The translations under genes and the position numbers were made by a program. From JAJCYL01 sp963664285 (GTDB lineage Bacteria; Bacteroidota; Bacteroidia; Cytophagales; Cyclobacteriaceae), in the NCBI GenBank assembly GCA_963664285.2, contig CAXXNX010000040.1:248001-312000 (forward strand): 64,000 nucleotides of DNA, written 5' to 3'. Each line of letters begins with the position of its first letter. Within the stretch, counting starts at the first letter, position 1. Positions 30,325 through 40,322 of the stretch are shown piece by piece. Below the pieces are notes generated by a model. That model worked only from the letters and a program-made list of their open reading frames with translations. It did no database searches and was not told the origin of the DNA.

Positions 30325-30514
30325 TCCTTTATTCGGTTGAGCTAAGATAACCTGAAAAGGTTTGATTTAAAATCAGTAGTGTCCGGTAAAAATAAGGAAG
30401 CATATTGAGAAGTGGCTATTAGTCAAATAATCGGCCAAATCAATGTACTATCGAAAAGCAGGCCCCCATTTAAGTTGGGAATAAAGATGGCAGTAGCTTT
30501 TGATTGTTTTTAAT

Positions 30515-31919
30515 CAGTAGTGTCCGGTAAAGAGTTTAAAAAAAGGGGCAGGTAGGGAAACCTACCTGCCAATGCCTTAGTTTTTCAAGTCCGACCAAGA
30601 AAAACAACGCATGAATAAAAGTACAAACTTTACCGGACAGCCGATCCTGGCACAACTTCTTTCACTGATTGATAAAAGCTCAGTTTCTCGTATAGCTAAA
30701 AAGCGCCAATCAGATCGATATAGCAAATATTTTAAGACATGGGATCATTTGGTGACCATGCTGTACAGCACATTATGTGGGGCCACAGCACTTCGAGAGC
30801 TTACAACAGGTCTTTTTGGCCAGTGAGGGGAAACTTCGGCACCCTGGGTTTAATACGGAGTTGTCGTCGATCAACCCTTTCTGATAGTAACAAAAGAAGG
30901 AGCAGTGAAGTGTTCAGGGAGATTTATATGGACCTTTATCGAAAGTGGCATCATGTTTTATCGGACAGCCGGATAGAATTAGAACTGTTCAAGCAGCTTT
31001 ACATAGTGGATTCAACTGTTTTCTCTTTGTTCAAAGACATTTTGAAGGTGGCCGGTAGGCCCCGAAGGGATGGCCGTAGCAAGGGAGGGATCAAAGCCCA
31101 CACCCTGGTGCATGCCATTGAGTTGATGCCCTGTTTGGTCAGATTTACAGCCGCTACAACACACGATCACACTTTCTTACAGCATATAAACTTGCCAGAA
31201 GGCTCTTACATCGTGATGGACAAAGGGTATGTTGATTATCACCAATACCAGCTTTGGAGCAATACAGGTGTCTATTACATCACCCGAATGAGGGATAATG
31301 CCCTATACCAATCCATAGAAGAGTTTGACATTCCAGACCATGTCGATGAAGGGGTCATTAAGGATGAAAAAGTAATTGTCCAATATCTGGTAGAAGGCAA
31401 AAAGTATGACCACTTACAGCGAAGGGTTGCCTACTGGGATGATAAAAACCAGCGGTTGTTCATTTTTATTACTAACGATATGCAAACCGATACAGGCTCT
31501 ATTGCATTGATTTATAAATATCGCTGGCAAATTGAACTCCTGTTTAAAAAACTAAAACAGAACTTTCCAGTCAAATATTTCTTAGGAGATAATGTCAACG
31601 CCATTGAGATACAATTATGGACTTCTATGATTGCCATGCTATTGTTAGAGGTAGTCAAAAGGCAATTGAAAAGAAAATGGGCCTATTCAAACATGGTGGC
31701 ACTTGTCCGCTTCCATCTGATGGCATACATCTCATTGTTTGATTTCCTTAATGACCCAGATAAAACCTTAATCAAAAACAATCAACAACGCCAACCTTCA
31801 TTGTTCTCAACTTAAATAAATCAACATGGGCCTGCTTTTGTGATAATGCCTATTTATTGCCCCTATTTATCAAATCGTAGCAATTTGAATGGCTTTCTTA
31901 TTTTTACCGGACACTACTG
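30515..31919 (+). mobile_element. IS4-family element (inner copy, 1405 bp)
   Basis: Terminal repeats CAGTAGTGTCCGGTAAA and the complement TTTACCGGACACTACTG bound the element. It is flanked by 9-bp direct repeats GTTTTTAAT (30506-30514 and 31920-31928). The target was the last codons of the outer copy's transposase gene: removing the inner copy restores 'TLIKNNQKLLPSLFPT' in the outer copy. Confidence 0.88.
30611..31815 (+). pseudogene. IS4-family transposase (inner copy), frameshifted
   Basis: The N-terminal DUF4372-like region ('MNKSTNFTGQPILAQLLSLI') is in one frame to 'ELTTGLFGQ'. From about 30830 the rest is in another ('LGLIRSCRRSTLSDSNKR'), including the DDE core and the YREK signature 'YKYRWQIELLFKKLKQNFPV'. 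Against the outer copy there are three single-base insertions (extra T, G and C around 30810-30845), one balanced by other differences, leaving a net shift. The product should be inactive. Confidence 0.85.
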
Positions 31920-32204
31920 GTTTTTAATCAGAGTTTTTTCAGGATCATTAAGGAAATCAAACAATGAGATGTATGCCATCAGATGGAAGCGGACAAGTGC
32001 CACCATGTTTGAATAGGCCCATTTTCTTTTCAATTGCCTTTTGACTACCTCTAACAATAGCATGGCAATCATAGAAGTCCATAATTGTATCTCAATGGCG
32101 TTGACATTATCTCCTAAGAAATATTTGACTGGAAAGTTCTGTTTTAGTTTTTTAAACAGGAGTTCAATTTGCCAGCGATATTTATAAATCAATGCAATAG
32201 AGCC

Positions 32205-33313
32205 TTGTAAGTTCAAGTAATAAGTGCAATTTTCCTTTGTAGCATCTTGCTTTGCGTTTAGGTAATTAAATTTTCTAACAGGGCGTTCATTGATTTTGTT
32301 TTCAACAACTTTGATTTGCTCCTCTGTAACAAATCTAATATCTGTTTTCTTAGGATAAAACCTTCTGATTACCCCAATCCTATTTTCAACTGTCCCTTTA
32401 TCCTGACTAGTATAGGGACGAGTGAAATAGGCATCCACATCAAGGGATTGAGCAATCAACTCATGTTTAGAAAATGCCATATCATTATCAAAAGTGAGTG
32501 TTTCCAGTTTGTGTTTATCCTGAGAGAGTTCCTCCACAATAGCTTCGGCCATTTGATCGGCATTTTTACTGTGCATCTTTCTGATTCTGGTAAAAAGACT
32601 TGCTCGGTCTGTCATCACCAACAAAGAGCCTTTGTGGTTTTTACCCATCATTAAATCGACTTCTATATCTCCCAATCGTTCCCTTTTGTTAATGATCTGG
32701 GGTCGCTGTTCAATTGATACCCTATTCGGGATAATACCTCTACGATCTTTTCTGTTTCCTCGTTTGCGCCTTCGTTTGCCATGTTTTAGATATGTGTATA
32801 GTTGTTTGTATTCTTGGTTCTCCTGGCGGTTGGTGTGCTTACATTCCCATATCCATTGGTAAATCCATTCATGGCTAAGTGGACATTCTCTCGTTTTCTT
32901 TCCCTGATGGCTGATCAATTCAGGACTCCATCTATCTTCTTGGAGCCGGTTAACTATCCAGTCTTTCATGGGTTTGGTGAAAATCACTCTTTTTGGCTTT
33001 TCTTGATGACGAAGATTGGTCCTCCTTTGTGCATTTGCTGTTCGATAGACACCAGCTCCCCTACCTCTTGAACCCACATTTCGCTTAAGCTCACGTGAGA
33101 TCGTAGACGGGTGAAAATGAACGATACAGGCAATCTCCTTTTGAGTAGCTCCTGTTTTCAATAATGCTTCAATTTGATACCTTTGATCAATACTGAGATG
33201 TGTGTAGTTTTTTGACATTTTGCAATCCAAAGATTGCACTGCTCAGGCTTTTGAAGGATGAAAAAGCCCTTAAAAGCTTTTTCATCCTTCAATTGCACTT
33301 ATTAGTTGATCTC
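32205..33313 (-). mobile_element. IS30-family element, copy B (1109 bp, complete ends)
   Basis: The ends share AAsTAATAAGTGCAATT in inverted orientation. AGCC lies on both sides (32201-32204 and 33314-33317), consistent with a short target duplication. Insertion is inside the outer IS4 transposase gene. Confidence 0.85.
32218..33218 (-). pseudogene. IS30-family transposase (copy B) with C-terminal frameshift
   Basis: The protein is identical to copy A over almost the whole length, with DDE motifs 'GDIEVDLMMG', 'TFDNDMAF' and 'GTVENRIGV'. One extra base (AAGCAAGATGC where copy A has AAGCAAGTGC) changes the last ~10 residues. The reading frame then runs through the IS30 end and on, in phase, into the C-terminal third of the host IS4 transposase. 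The result is a 434-441 aa IS30-IS4 chimera that ends at 31914. The catalytic domain is intact, so activity is possible. Confidence 0.8.
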
Positions 33314-34395
33314 AGCCCTGCATCGGTTTGCATATCGTTAGTAATAAAAATGAACAACCGCTGGTTTTTATCATCCCAGTAGGCAACCCTTCGCTGTAAG
33401 TGGTCATACTTTTTGCCTTCTACCAGATATTGGACAATTACTTTTTCATCCTTAATGACCCCTTCATCGACATGGTCTGGAATGTCAAACTCTTCTATGG
33501 ATTGGTATAGGGCATTATCCCTCATTCGGGTGATGTAATAGACACCTGTATTGCTCCAAAGCTGGTATTGGTGATAATCAACATACCCTTTGTCCATCAC
33601 GATGTAAGAGCCTTCTGGCAAGTTTATATGCTGTAAGAAAGTGTGATCGTGTGTTGTAGCGGCTGTAAATCTGACCAAACAGGGCATTAATTCAACGGCA
33701 TGCACCAAGGTGTGGGCCTTGATGCCTCCTTTACTTCGGCCATCCTTGCGCCTACCAGCCACCTTGAGAATGTCTTTGAACAAAGAAAATACCGTTGAGT
33801 CAACTATGTAGAGTTGTTTGAACAGTTCCAATTCTATCCGGCTGTCCGATAAAACATGGTGCCACTTTCGATAAAGATCCATATAAACCTCCCGAAACAC
33901 TTCACTGCTTCTTCTTTTATTACTATCAGAAAGGGTTGATCGACGACAGCTACGCATCAATCCCAGGTGCCGGAGCTTTCCCTCGCCAGCCAAAAGGCCT
34001 GTTGTAAGCTCTCTGAGTGCTGTTGCCCCGCATAATGTACTGTACAGCATGGTCACCAAATGATCCCATGTCTTAAAATATTTGCTATATCGATCTGATT
34101 GGCGCTTTTTAGCTATACGAGAAACTGAGCTTTTATCAATCAGTGAAAGAAGTTGTGCCAGGATCGGCTGTCCGGTAAAGTTTGTACTTTTATTCATGCG
34201 TTGTTTTTCGTTTTTACTCACTCGAAAAACTAATGCATTTGCAGGTAGGAAATTCCCTACCTGCTACTTTTTATAATCTTTTACCGGACACTACTGATTT
34301 AAAATAATCAATCATAACAATCCTCATCCGGCAGATTGGCTTTGCTGTCTAAAACCTATATTTATTGCTGAGAGAGAATATATATTTGGCTTTAT

Positions 34396-35406
34396 ATGAG
34401 GAATAAAAGTCTCAAGAGGTTGGTAATTGCTGTGATACTGCTTTTGATAAGCTTTCTCGTCGGTTTGATAGGCTTTATGCAAATTGAGCGTTTCAATTTA
34501 GTGGATGCATTTTATATGACCGTAATCACCTTTTCAACCGTGGGATTTAACGAAGTCCGTCCTTTGTCTGCAGATGGAAGGCTATTTACCAGTATCTATA
34601 TCATTTTTAATCTGGGGGTATTTGGTTATGTTGTGTCAATAATTACTAGTTATTTTTTCGAAGGTGAGCTTCAGCATATATTCAAACAGTTCATTTGGGG
34701 AAAAGAAGTAAAAAAAGTGAAAAATCATACCATTGTTGTTGGCTACGGCAGAAACGGGAGTAAAGCTTGTGATGAGTTGGAGAACAGTAATCAGTCTTTT
34801 GTGATTATTGAATTTGATAAGGAGCGGATAGATGAAATGCCGGAAAGGCATTCAAAGAAGACGGTGGAAGGTGATGCCACACATGACGAAATATTAAACC
34901 TGGCAGGAGTAGAAAAGGCCAAAGCAATTATCACAACTCTACCTAGCGACGCGGAGAATGTTTTCATAACCCTTACGGCCAGAGGACTAAACAAGGCTAT
35001 TTTTATTATCTCCCGGGCGTCTGAAGAGCAATCGATGATTAAATTACAAAGAGCAGGTGCCAATAAAGTGGTTATGCCTGATGCCTTGGGTGGAATTCAT
35101 ATGGCTCATCTCATTACTAAGCCCTATGTGAATGAATTTCTTGAGCTGTTCACGGGGATGGGAAATACAGAATTAAGGTTAGAAGAATTCTCCTATGATC
35201 AGTTCAAAAACGACTGTCAGGACAAGACGATAAGCCAGTTTGATGTTAGGAATAAAACCGGCGTTACTGTTGTAGGCTTTAAGGATCAACACGAGAGTTT
35301 TAAATTCAGTCCGGGACCCGATACACTCATCGGCTCTGATGATATCGTTATTGTCCTTGGCAAGAAAGACGAAGTCGACGGCTTTAAGTCGAACTACATA
35401 AAATAA
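34396..35406 (+). CDS. Two-helix potassium channel with RCK (TrkA-N/TrkA-C) domains
   Basis: The 336-aa protein has a transmembrane helix at about 9-28, a pore loop with selectivity filter 'TVGFNEV' (48-54; TVGYG in classical channels) and a second helix at about 65-90. A TrkA-N/RCK domain follows ('HTIVVGYGRNGSKACDEL', Asp in 'VIIEFDKER'), then a TrkA-C domain from about 250. This is the layout of MthK/Kch-like channels gated by a cytoplasmic nucleotide- or ion-binding ring. It is intact and lies just outside the 9-bp duplication of the IS4 island. Confidence 0.92.
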   Translation: MRNKSLKRLVIAVILLLISFLVGLIGFMQIERFNLVDAFYMTVITFSTVGFNEVRPLSADGRLFTSIYIIFNLGVFGYVVSIITSYFFEGELQHIFKQFIWGKEVKKVKNHTIVVGYGRNGSKACDELENSNQSFVIIEFDKERIDEMPERHSKKTVEGDATHDEILNLAGVEKAKAIITTLPSDAENVFITLTARGLNKAIFIISRASEEQSMIKLQRAGANKVVMPDALGGIHMAHLITKPYVNEFLELFTGMGNTELRLEEFSYDQFKNDCQDKTISQFDVRNKTGVTVVGFKDQHESFKFSPGPDTLIGSDDIVIVLGKKDEVDGFKSNYIK

Positions 35407-35412
35407 AAAAGG

Positions 35413-36414
35413 CTAATCGTATAGTTGATTGAGAAGATCCTTTGCCTGATGCAATTGCAGTCGCGGACCAAATTGAGTTACCACTTTCGATGACGCCAGA
35501 CTCGCCAATTTCCCAGCTTCTGCCAGACTGTAGTGGTGAGTAATGCCGTATAAAAAAGCTCCTGCAAACATATCACCGGCTCCTACTGTATCAAGAGCGC
35601 TGACAGGATAAGGCTCTATGTCAATGAAAGTGTCACCATCAAAAATTATTGCGCCATTTTTCCCTTGCGTAATGGCGAAGGTTTTCGCTATTGATTTCAA
35701 GGCTTCCCGGGCCTCCATGATATCTTCGGAGCCAGTATAACTCAGGGCTTCTTCCTCATTGCAGAAGAGCAAATCGACTCCTTCACCTATTACTTCTTTA
35801 AACCCATCCTTGAAATACTCAACAATACTTGGATCCGAGAGTATTAGAGAGGTTTTAACGCCATGACTTTCAGCTACTTTCTTGGCAAATTTCATAGCTT
35901 CTTTACCTTCAGAGGAGGTGATGAGGTATCCCTCAATGTAGAGATAGTCGGATTCTTTCAGAGCGGTTGTATCCACTTCTTTCTTAGAAAACTCTGTCGT
36001 AATACCAAGGAATGTCTGCATGGTGCGTGATGCATCCCTGGTTACCATTACTAAACATTTTCCCGTTACTCCTTCAGGCACCGTAGATTCCGTGTACAGT
36101 GTATCCACTCCTGTACTCCTTAAATCTTCGAGGTAGAAATGCCCAAAATCATCGTTAGCTACTTTGCAAGCATAGTAGCAATTGCCACCAAATTGATTTG
36201 TGGCGATAATGGTATTGGCGGCAGACCCGCCACATTGCATTTTATTTTGATCTAGATCAAGAGCTTGGATAAGTTCGTTTTGCCGGTCCTCGTCAACGAG
36301 GGTCATCAACCCTTTTTTGATGTCATGTTTTTTAATGAATTCGTCGCTTGCTTCAAAAACAACGTCGACCATTGCATTTCCCATACCGAAAACAACGTAC
36401 TTTCTTTTAGTCAT
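35413..36414 (-). CDS. PfkB-family carbohydrate/adenosine kinase
   Basis: The 333-aa sugar kinase has the N-terminal PfkB signature region 'MQCGGSAANTIIATNQFGG' (about 60-78) and the C-terminal anion-hole motif 'DTVGAGDMFAGAFLYG' (catalytic Asp in GAGD). Overall similarity is to bacterial adenosine kinases. It would phosphorylate a nucleoside or sugar using ATP. It is intact and lies 11 nt downstream of the glucan phosphorylase on the same strand, probably in one transcript. The exact substrate is uncertain. Confidence 0.85.
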   Translation of the reverse strand: MTKRKYVVFGMGNAMVDVVFEASDEFIKKHDIKKGLMTLVDEDRQNELIQALDLDQNKMQCGGSAANTIIATNQFGGNCYYACKVANDDFGHFYLEDLRSTGVDTLYTESTVPEGVTGKCLVMVTRDASRTMQTFLGITTEFSKKEVDTTALKESDYLYIEGYLITSSEGKEAMKFAKKVAESHGVKTSLILSDPSIVEYFKDGFKEVIGEGVDLLFCNEEEALSYTGSEDIMEAREALKSIAKTFAITQGKNGAIIFDGDTFIDIEPYPVSALDTVGAGDMFAGAFLYGITHHYSLAEAGKLASLASSKVVTQFGPRLQLHQAKDLLNQLYD

Positions 36415-36425
36415 AAGGGAAATTT

Positions 36426-38108
36426 CTATATTGCTTTGGCCTCAATTTTACCGGCTTTGGCGAGGTACAGCTTTTGGTAATATTCATCCGCCATTCTTGC
36501 TGAATCAAAGTATGGAATGACCTCGGTCATACTGTTTTTGACTACGTTATTCCACTCACCCGGTTTATGATAGTAAGTTGGGAAAATCTCATTCTCCAGA
36601 ATATCTAGCAAATGGAAAGCATCTAATTTGTCCTGTTCGCTGACCGGTACACTGAGATCCACTTCAGGAATAATAAAGCTATTGTGCTGATGTTTGGCAA
36701 ACTCCAGTATCCAACCGTCATTGGTCGAAAAGTTAACGGATCCATTCATTGCGGCAGTCATGCCACTGGTTCCGGAAGCTTCACGCGGAATGCGTGGAGT
36801 ATTGAGCCAGATATCGGATCCCTGCTTGCAATGCTTGGAAAGTGTAAGCTCATATCCCACCAGGCTTGCACTATTCATAAATCCTTTATTCATGTTTACG
36901 AGGTTGTCAAAAGTACTGATGGCCCCGTAATCCTGGGGGTAAGGTTTACCTGCCCAGATTATTTGCACCGGCATGTCCTTGTTGGCCATAAGTTCTTTAA
37001 ATCGTTCAAAGTGTAGCGTGATAAGATCTGCACGCTTGTATCCGGCAAATCTCCTGGCCCATACTATGGTCAGTATGTCCGGATCGAAGACTTTACCGGT
37101 TTGATCGGCTACAACGTCAAAAAATTCATTCTTCAACTCTTTCTTTCTTTCAACCAAGTGTTGGTCATTTTCCAGGTCAATAGCTCGATAGAGTTCTTTG
37201 TCTGCCCAGTAATTTTGGTTCTGTGCATTGGTGATCGGAATTATTTCAGGAATACCATCATAAGAAGACCACATCTCATTCGCTACTTCTGCATGTTTTT
37301 TCGATACACCGTTAGAAGCCTTGGCTATTCTCAGTGTTGCTACAGTATGACTGAATCTTTCTCCTTCGAACCCGGTGATTTCGCGAACTTTTTCCGTATC
37401 TAATCCATTGAAGAAACCCATCGTTTCAAGTAAACTGAAATCATGCTCTTCATTCCCCGCTTTTTCCGGGGTGTGAGTAGTAAAGACTATCCTCTTCGAA
37501 ACTTCATTTGAATCCTGATACTTATCAAATAGATAGAAAGCAGCTGACATCGCATGAGCTTCATTGAAATGATAGATGTCGATATTAAGTCCCAGCTCAT
37601 CAATCAGCCGTGAGCCGCCTAATCCAAGCAGAACATATTGGGCTACTCTTGTCAGTTCATTAGAATCATAAAGCTTATGGCTGATGGTCTGAGACAAATA
37701 ATCATTTTCCGTAAGATCCGTGGTGAGGAAAAACATTGGAACTGTACCAAAGACTTCCGGTTTCAAATAGAGGGCTTTTACTTTAACGGGATGCTCATTC
37801 ACCTGGAGAGTGAATTCAACTCCAATATCTTCGAGAAAACTGTAGAGTTTCTCCTGAAACAAGGTGAACATGGTCTTATCACCCTTTCTTACCTGGTCAT
37901 AATAGCCGTATTTCCATAGAATGCCAATGCCGAAGAGATTTTGTTTTAATTCGTATGCACTGCGCATATGAGAGCCTGCCAAAAATCCGAGACCGCCGGA
38001 ATAAATCTTGAATGGTTGATGAATAGCGAACTCCATGCTAAAATATGCGGCAGATTTACTGTATTTACGATCAGGCTTGTATGGAAACTTAAATTTTTTC
38101 TTAATCAT
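36426..38108 (-). CDS. glgP: Alpha-glucan (glycogen/maltodextrin) phosphorylase, short GT35 form
   Basis: The 560-aa enzyme belongs to the short GT35 branch ('YFSMEFAIHQPFKIYSGGLG' at the start; 'FNEAHAMSAAFYLFDKY', 'VWARRFAGYKRADLITLHF'). The conserved 'GTSGMTAAMNGSVNFSTNDG' region contains the segment around the PLP/phosphate site. It releases glucose-1-phosphate from alpha-1,4-glucans in the cytoplasm. It is intact and heads a pair with the kinase. Confidence 0.9.
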   Translation of the reverse strand: MIKKKFKFPYKPDRKYSKSAAYFSMEFAIHQPFKIYSGGLGFLAGSHMRSAYELKQNLFGIGILWKYGYYDQVRKGDKTMFTLFQEKLYSFLEDIGVEFTLQVNEHPVKVKALYLKPEVFGTVPMFFLTTDLTENDYLSQTISHKLYDSNELTRVAQYVLLGLGGSRLIDELGLNIDIYHFNEAHAMSAAFYLFDKYQDSNEVSKRIVFTTHTPEKAGNEEHDFSLLETMGFFNGLDTEKVREITGFEGERFSHTVATLRIAKASNGVSKKHAEVANEMWSSYDGIPEIIPITNAQNQNYWADKELYRAIDLENDQHLVERKKELKNEFFDVVADQTGKVFDPDILTIVWARRFAGYKRADLITLHFERFKELMANKDMPVQIIWAGKPYPQDYGAISTFDNLVNMNKGFMNSASLVGYELTLSKHCKQGSDIWLNTPRIPREASGTSGMTAAMNGSVNFSTNDGWILEFAKHQHNSFIIPEVDLSVPVSEQDKLDAFHLLDILENEIFPTYYHKPGEWNNVVKNSMTEVIPYFDSARMADEYYQKLYLAKAGKIEAKAI

Positions 38109-38291
38109 TTTCCCAATTGATAGATTAAATCATGAGTAGGGGCAGTATTGAGGTATAATACAAAACTGAGATTACTGATGTAATCCTGATTTCACGTGAT
38201 TCAATTTTGTAATGTTAATCCTAAACCCAACTTCCTTTCAAAGTCGGCAAAGATAAAGGACTACAATAAATGGACAACTGATTGGTTAGTG

Positions 38292-38318
38292 TTTTTAGAG
38301 GTGCCCCTTTAGTGAAGA
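38292..38318. repeat. Dispersed short repeat, partial copy
   Basis: GTTTTTAGAGGTGCCCCTTT, then AGTGAAGA, matches parts of the hairpin at 45573-45622 (TAGAGGTGCCC on the complement and CCCTTTAGTGAAAGA). A 16-nt relative (AAAGGCACCTCTAAAG) is at 1411-1425. It overlaps the 3' end of the 121-aa gene. Confidence 0.45.
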
Positions 38319-38660
38319 CGATAACCATTGTTCAAAATGATTTTTCACCTGCGACCAATCATTTACCTCAATCTCATGGTTGGCATTAATTTGTAGTTTA
38401 TAGAAACTTCCATATTCCCACTGTTTGGTGAATGGATTTAAATGGGTGATTTTCTTGCGCAGATAACCAAACTGGATTTCAGGGTTTGTACTTTGTATGA
38501 AAATCCTTCCTTTTCTTTTTATATAGGAAAATTCTTTCTGATCCAATCCATAAGTGGTCATTAGTTCAAGGAGATCAGTTTTGTGGTGGCCTAGAAACTT
38601 CACTGTACTGGATTTCAAGTTTGATAAGAATCTGTTGTTACACTGATACTCGTCATTCAA
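38295..38660 (-). CDS. Hypothetical protein of 121 aa
   Basis: I do not recognise this protein. It is soluble, basic in its middle part ('FSYIKRKGRIFIQS') and rich in aromatics. Its last codons ('KGHL' and stop) lie inside a short dispersed repeat, also found at the end of the sugar-kinase gene at 45573. The original C-terminus may therefore have been replaced. The nearest genes are divergent or unrelated. Confidence 0.45.
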   Translation of the reverse strand: MNDEYQCNNRFLSNLKSSTVKFLGHHKTDLLELMTTYGLDQKEFSYIKRKGRIFIQSTNPEIQFGYLRKKITHLNPFTKQWEYGSFYKLQINANHEIEVNDWSQVKNHFEQWLSSSLKGHL

Positions 38661-38812
38661 GATACAATATCCCGGTCTTAATATTACAATTAAGTTGATA
38701 TTGAAAACCGGAAAGTTTTCTTAATCACAAGTTACAAAACCCGTTCGCGTAGTATTGGATATCTTTTCGCTTAACTATTACTAATTTGTCTCTAACTAAA
38801 AAGTCGTGAAAG

Positions 38813-39658
38813 ATGAGATGTTTGCTTTATCCTTTTTTTAGCCTGTTTATAATAGTTATGTCGAAAGCCCAGGATCGCGTTTCCGGTCAAACATTTACCA
38901 CCCGATCAGAAATTATCGCTCAAAATGGCATGGCAGCGACAAGCCAGCCCTTGGCAACCCAAGTGGCATTAGACATCCTAAAAAAAGGGGGAACAGCAAT
39001 TGACGCGGCTATTGCCGCCAATGCCATGCTGGGATTGGTAGAACCACACGCTTGCGGGATTGGAGGTGACATCTTTGCCATTATCTGGGATGCTAAAACA
39101 AAAAAACTTTACGGTTTCAACGGGAGTGGCAGATCACCGGCCAAGTTGACCCGGGAGTATTTTGCCAGTCAGGATATGAAATACATTCCTTTCCAAGGCC
39201 ATTGGCTGTATCAGTTCCAGGCTGTGTAGATGGTTGGTTCGCTATGCATGAAAAATTCGGTAAGCTTCCGATGCAGGATCTTCTTCAGCCTTCAATTGAT
39301 TATGGTAGGACAGGATTTCCAGTTTCAGAAGTAATTGCCTGGCAAATGAACAATGAGTGGCAAACGCGCCAGGATTTGCCGGGATTCAAAGAAACATACA
39401 TGCCAAACGGAAAATCTACACCCAAAAAAGGTGAAGTGTTCAAAAATCCGAATCTAGCTGGTACTTATGAAAAAATTGCCAAGGGTGGGAGAAAGGCTTT
39501 CTATGAAGGAGATATTGCCAGAGTAATAGATAATACATGAAAGAGAATGGTGGTTTCATCACTTATGAAGATATGAAGAACCACACCTCTGACTGGGTGG
39601 AGCCAGTGAGCATCAATTACCGCGGCTATGATGTGTGGGGGTTACCCTCTGATATTCT
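38813..39658 (+). pseudogene. Gamma-glutamyltransferase, large-subunit N-terminal part, frameshifted
   Basis: A signal-like start (ending 'VMSKAQD') precedes GGT sequence 'GMAATSQPLATQVALDILKK', 'GGTAIDAAIAANAMLGLVEP' and 'CGIGGDIFAIIWDAKTKKLY'. A one-base deletion near 39200 moves the frame to 'AVSVPGCVDGWFAMHEKFGK'. A second near 39537 moves it to 'MKENGGFITYEDMKNHTSDW', ending 'GYDVWGLP'. There the sequence changes abruptly into altronate dehydratase. The gene resumes at about 43656. GGT cleaves gamma-glutamyl bonds such as those of glutathione in the periplasm; this copy cannot be made. Confidence 0.9.
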
Positions 39659-40299
39659 AGTAGCCCTGGGTGGTACGCCCCATACTAGCCGAATTTCCGG
39701 AGCTTCACGGAGTCGAACAAGAATTGATCAATCGTTGCGCGACTAAGGAGACCGCTGAACGATTCACCGAACTCATGTCGGGTTATAGAAACTGGGTCAT
39801 AAAATCCGGTAATTCCTTTTTGTACAATTCGTCCCCGGGAAACATCAGAGACGGGCTGATCACAGGGGCTATGAAGTCAGCTGGAGCCGCAAAAAAAGGC
39901 GGCACTTCACCGGTAACAGGAGTACTTGACTATTCAGAAACGGCTACAAATCCGGGATTGAATTTGCTTTGCACACCCGGAGGTGATGTAGAATCAACGA
40001 CCGCTCTTGCCGGTTCAGGCGCTAATGTCATCGTATTTACGACCGGCTTGGGCACACCTACAGGTAATGCGGTGGCGCCTACCATTAAAATGGCTACTAA
40101 CTCCCAAATGGCAAAAAGACTTTCAGATATAATCGACGTGGATACGGGCACCATTATTATCGGCGAAGATACCATCGAAAGCAAGGGTGAAGAACTATTT
40201 GAATACGTCATAAAGGTAGCGAGCGGGGAGGCGATTCCGAAGGCCGTGCAATTGGGACAGGATGATTTTATTCCGTGGAAACGGGGAGTGTCGATGTGA
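39659..40299 (+). pseudogene. Altronate dehydratase (UxaA/GarD family), C-terminal fragment
   Basis: The sequence starts 'SDILVALGGT'. After an extra C at about 39683 it continues 'ILAEFPELHGVEQELINRC', 'TSPVTGVLDYSETATNPGLN', 'LLCTPGGDVESTTALAGSGA' and 'QDDFIPWKRGVSM'. These are conserved blocks of the C-terminal UxaA/GarD catalytic domain, which dehydrates altronate in hexuronate catabolism. The N-terminal SAF domain and first half are absent. The left junction with GGT is direct, with no IS end visible. Confidence 0.85.
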
Positions 40300-40322
40300 C
40301 GACCCTTATTAATTTAATTTTC

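Larger units (their letters stand above)
31926..34197 (-). pseudogene. IS4-family transposase (outer copy), interrupted by IS30 and the inner IS4
   Basis: The N-terminal 300 residues (33318-34197) read through 'GQPILAQLLSLIDKSSVSRI', 'STVFSLFKDILKVAGRRKDG' and 'FIFITNDMQTDAG'. IS30 copy B then intervenes with 4-bp AGCC flanks, and the frame resumes with 'GSIALIYKYRWQIELLFKKL' up to 'EKTLIKNQ'. The last dozen codons were displaced by the inner IS4. Apart from the two insertions the gene shows no frameshift, unlike the inner copy. Confidence 0.85.
30375..34296 (-). mobile_element. IS4-family element (outer copy) carrying an IS4 and an IS30 insertion
   Basis: The island begins CAGTAGTGTCCGGTAAAAATA and ends …TTTTACCGGACACTACTG. 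Both outer edges carry the 9-bp repeat ATTTAAAAT (30366-30374 and 34297-34305). Subtracting the inner IS4 and the IS30 leaves about 1395 bp, close to the 1405 bp of the inner copy. This was therefore a single IS4-family insertion later invaded twice. Confidence 0.88.
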
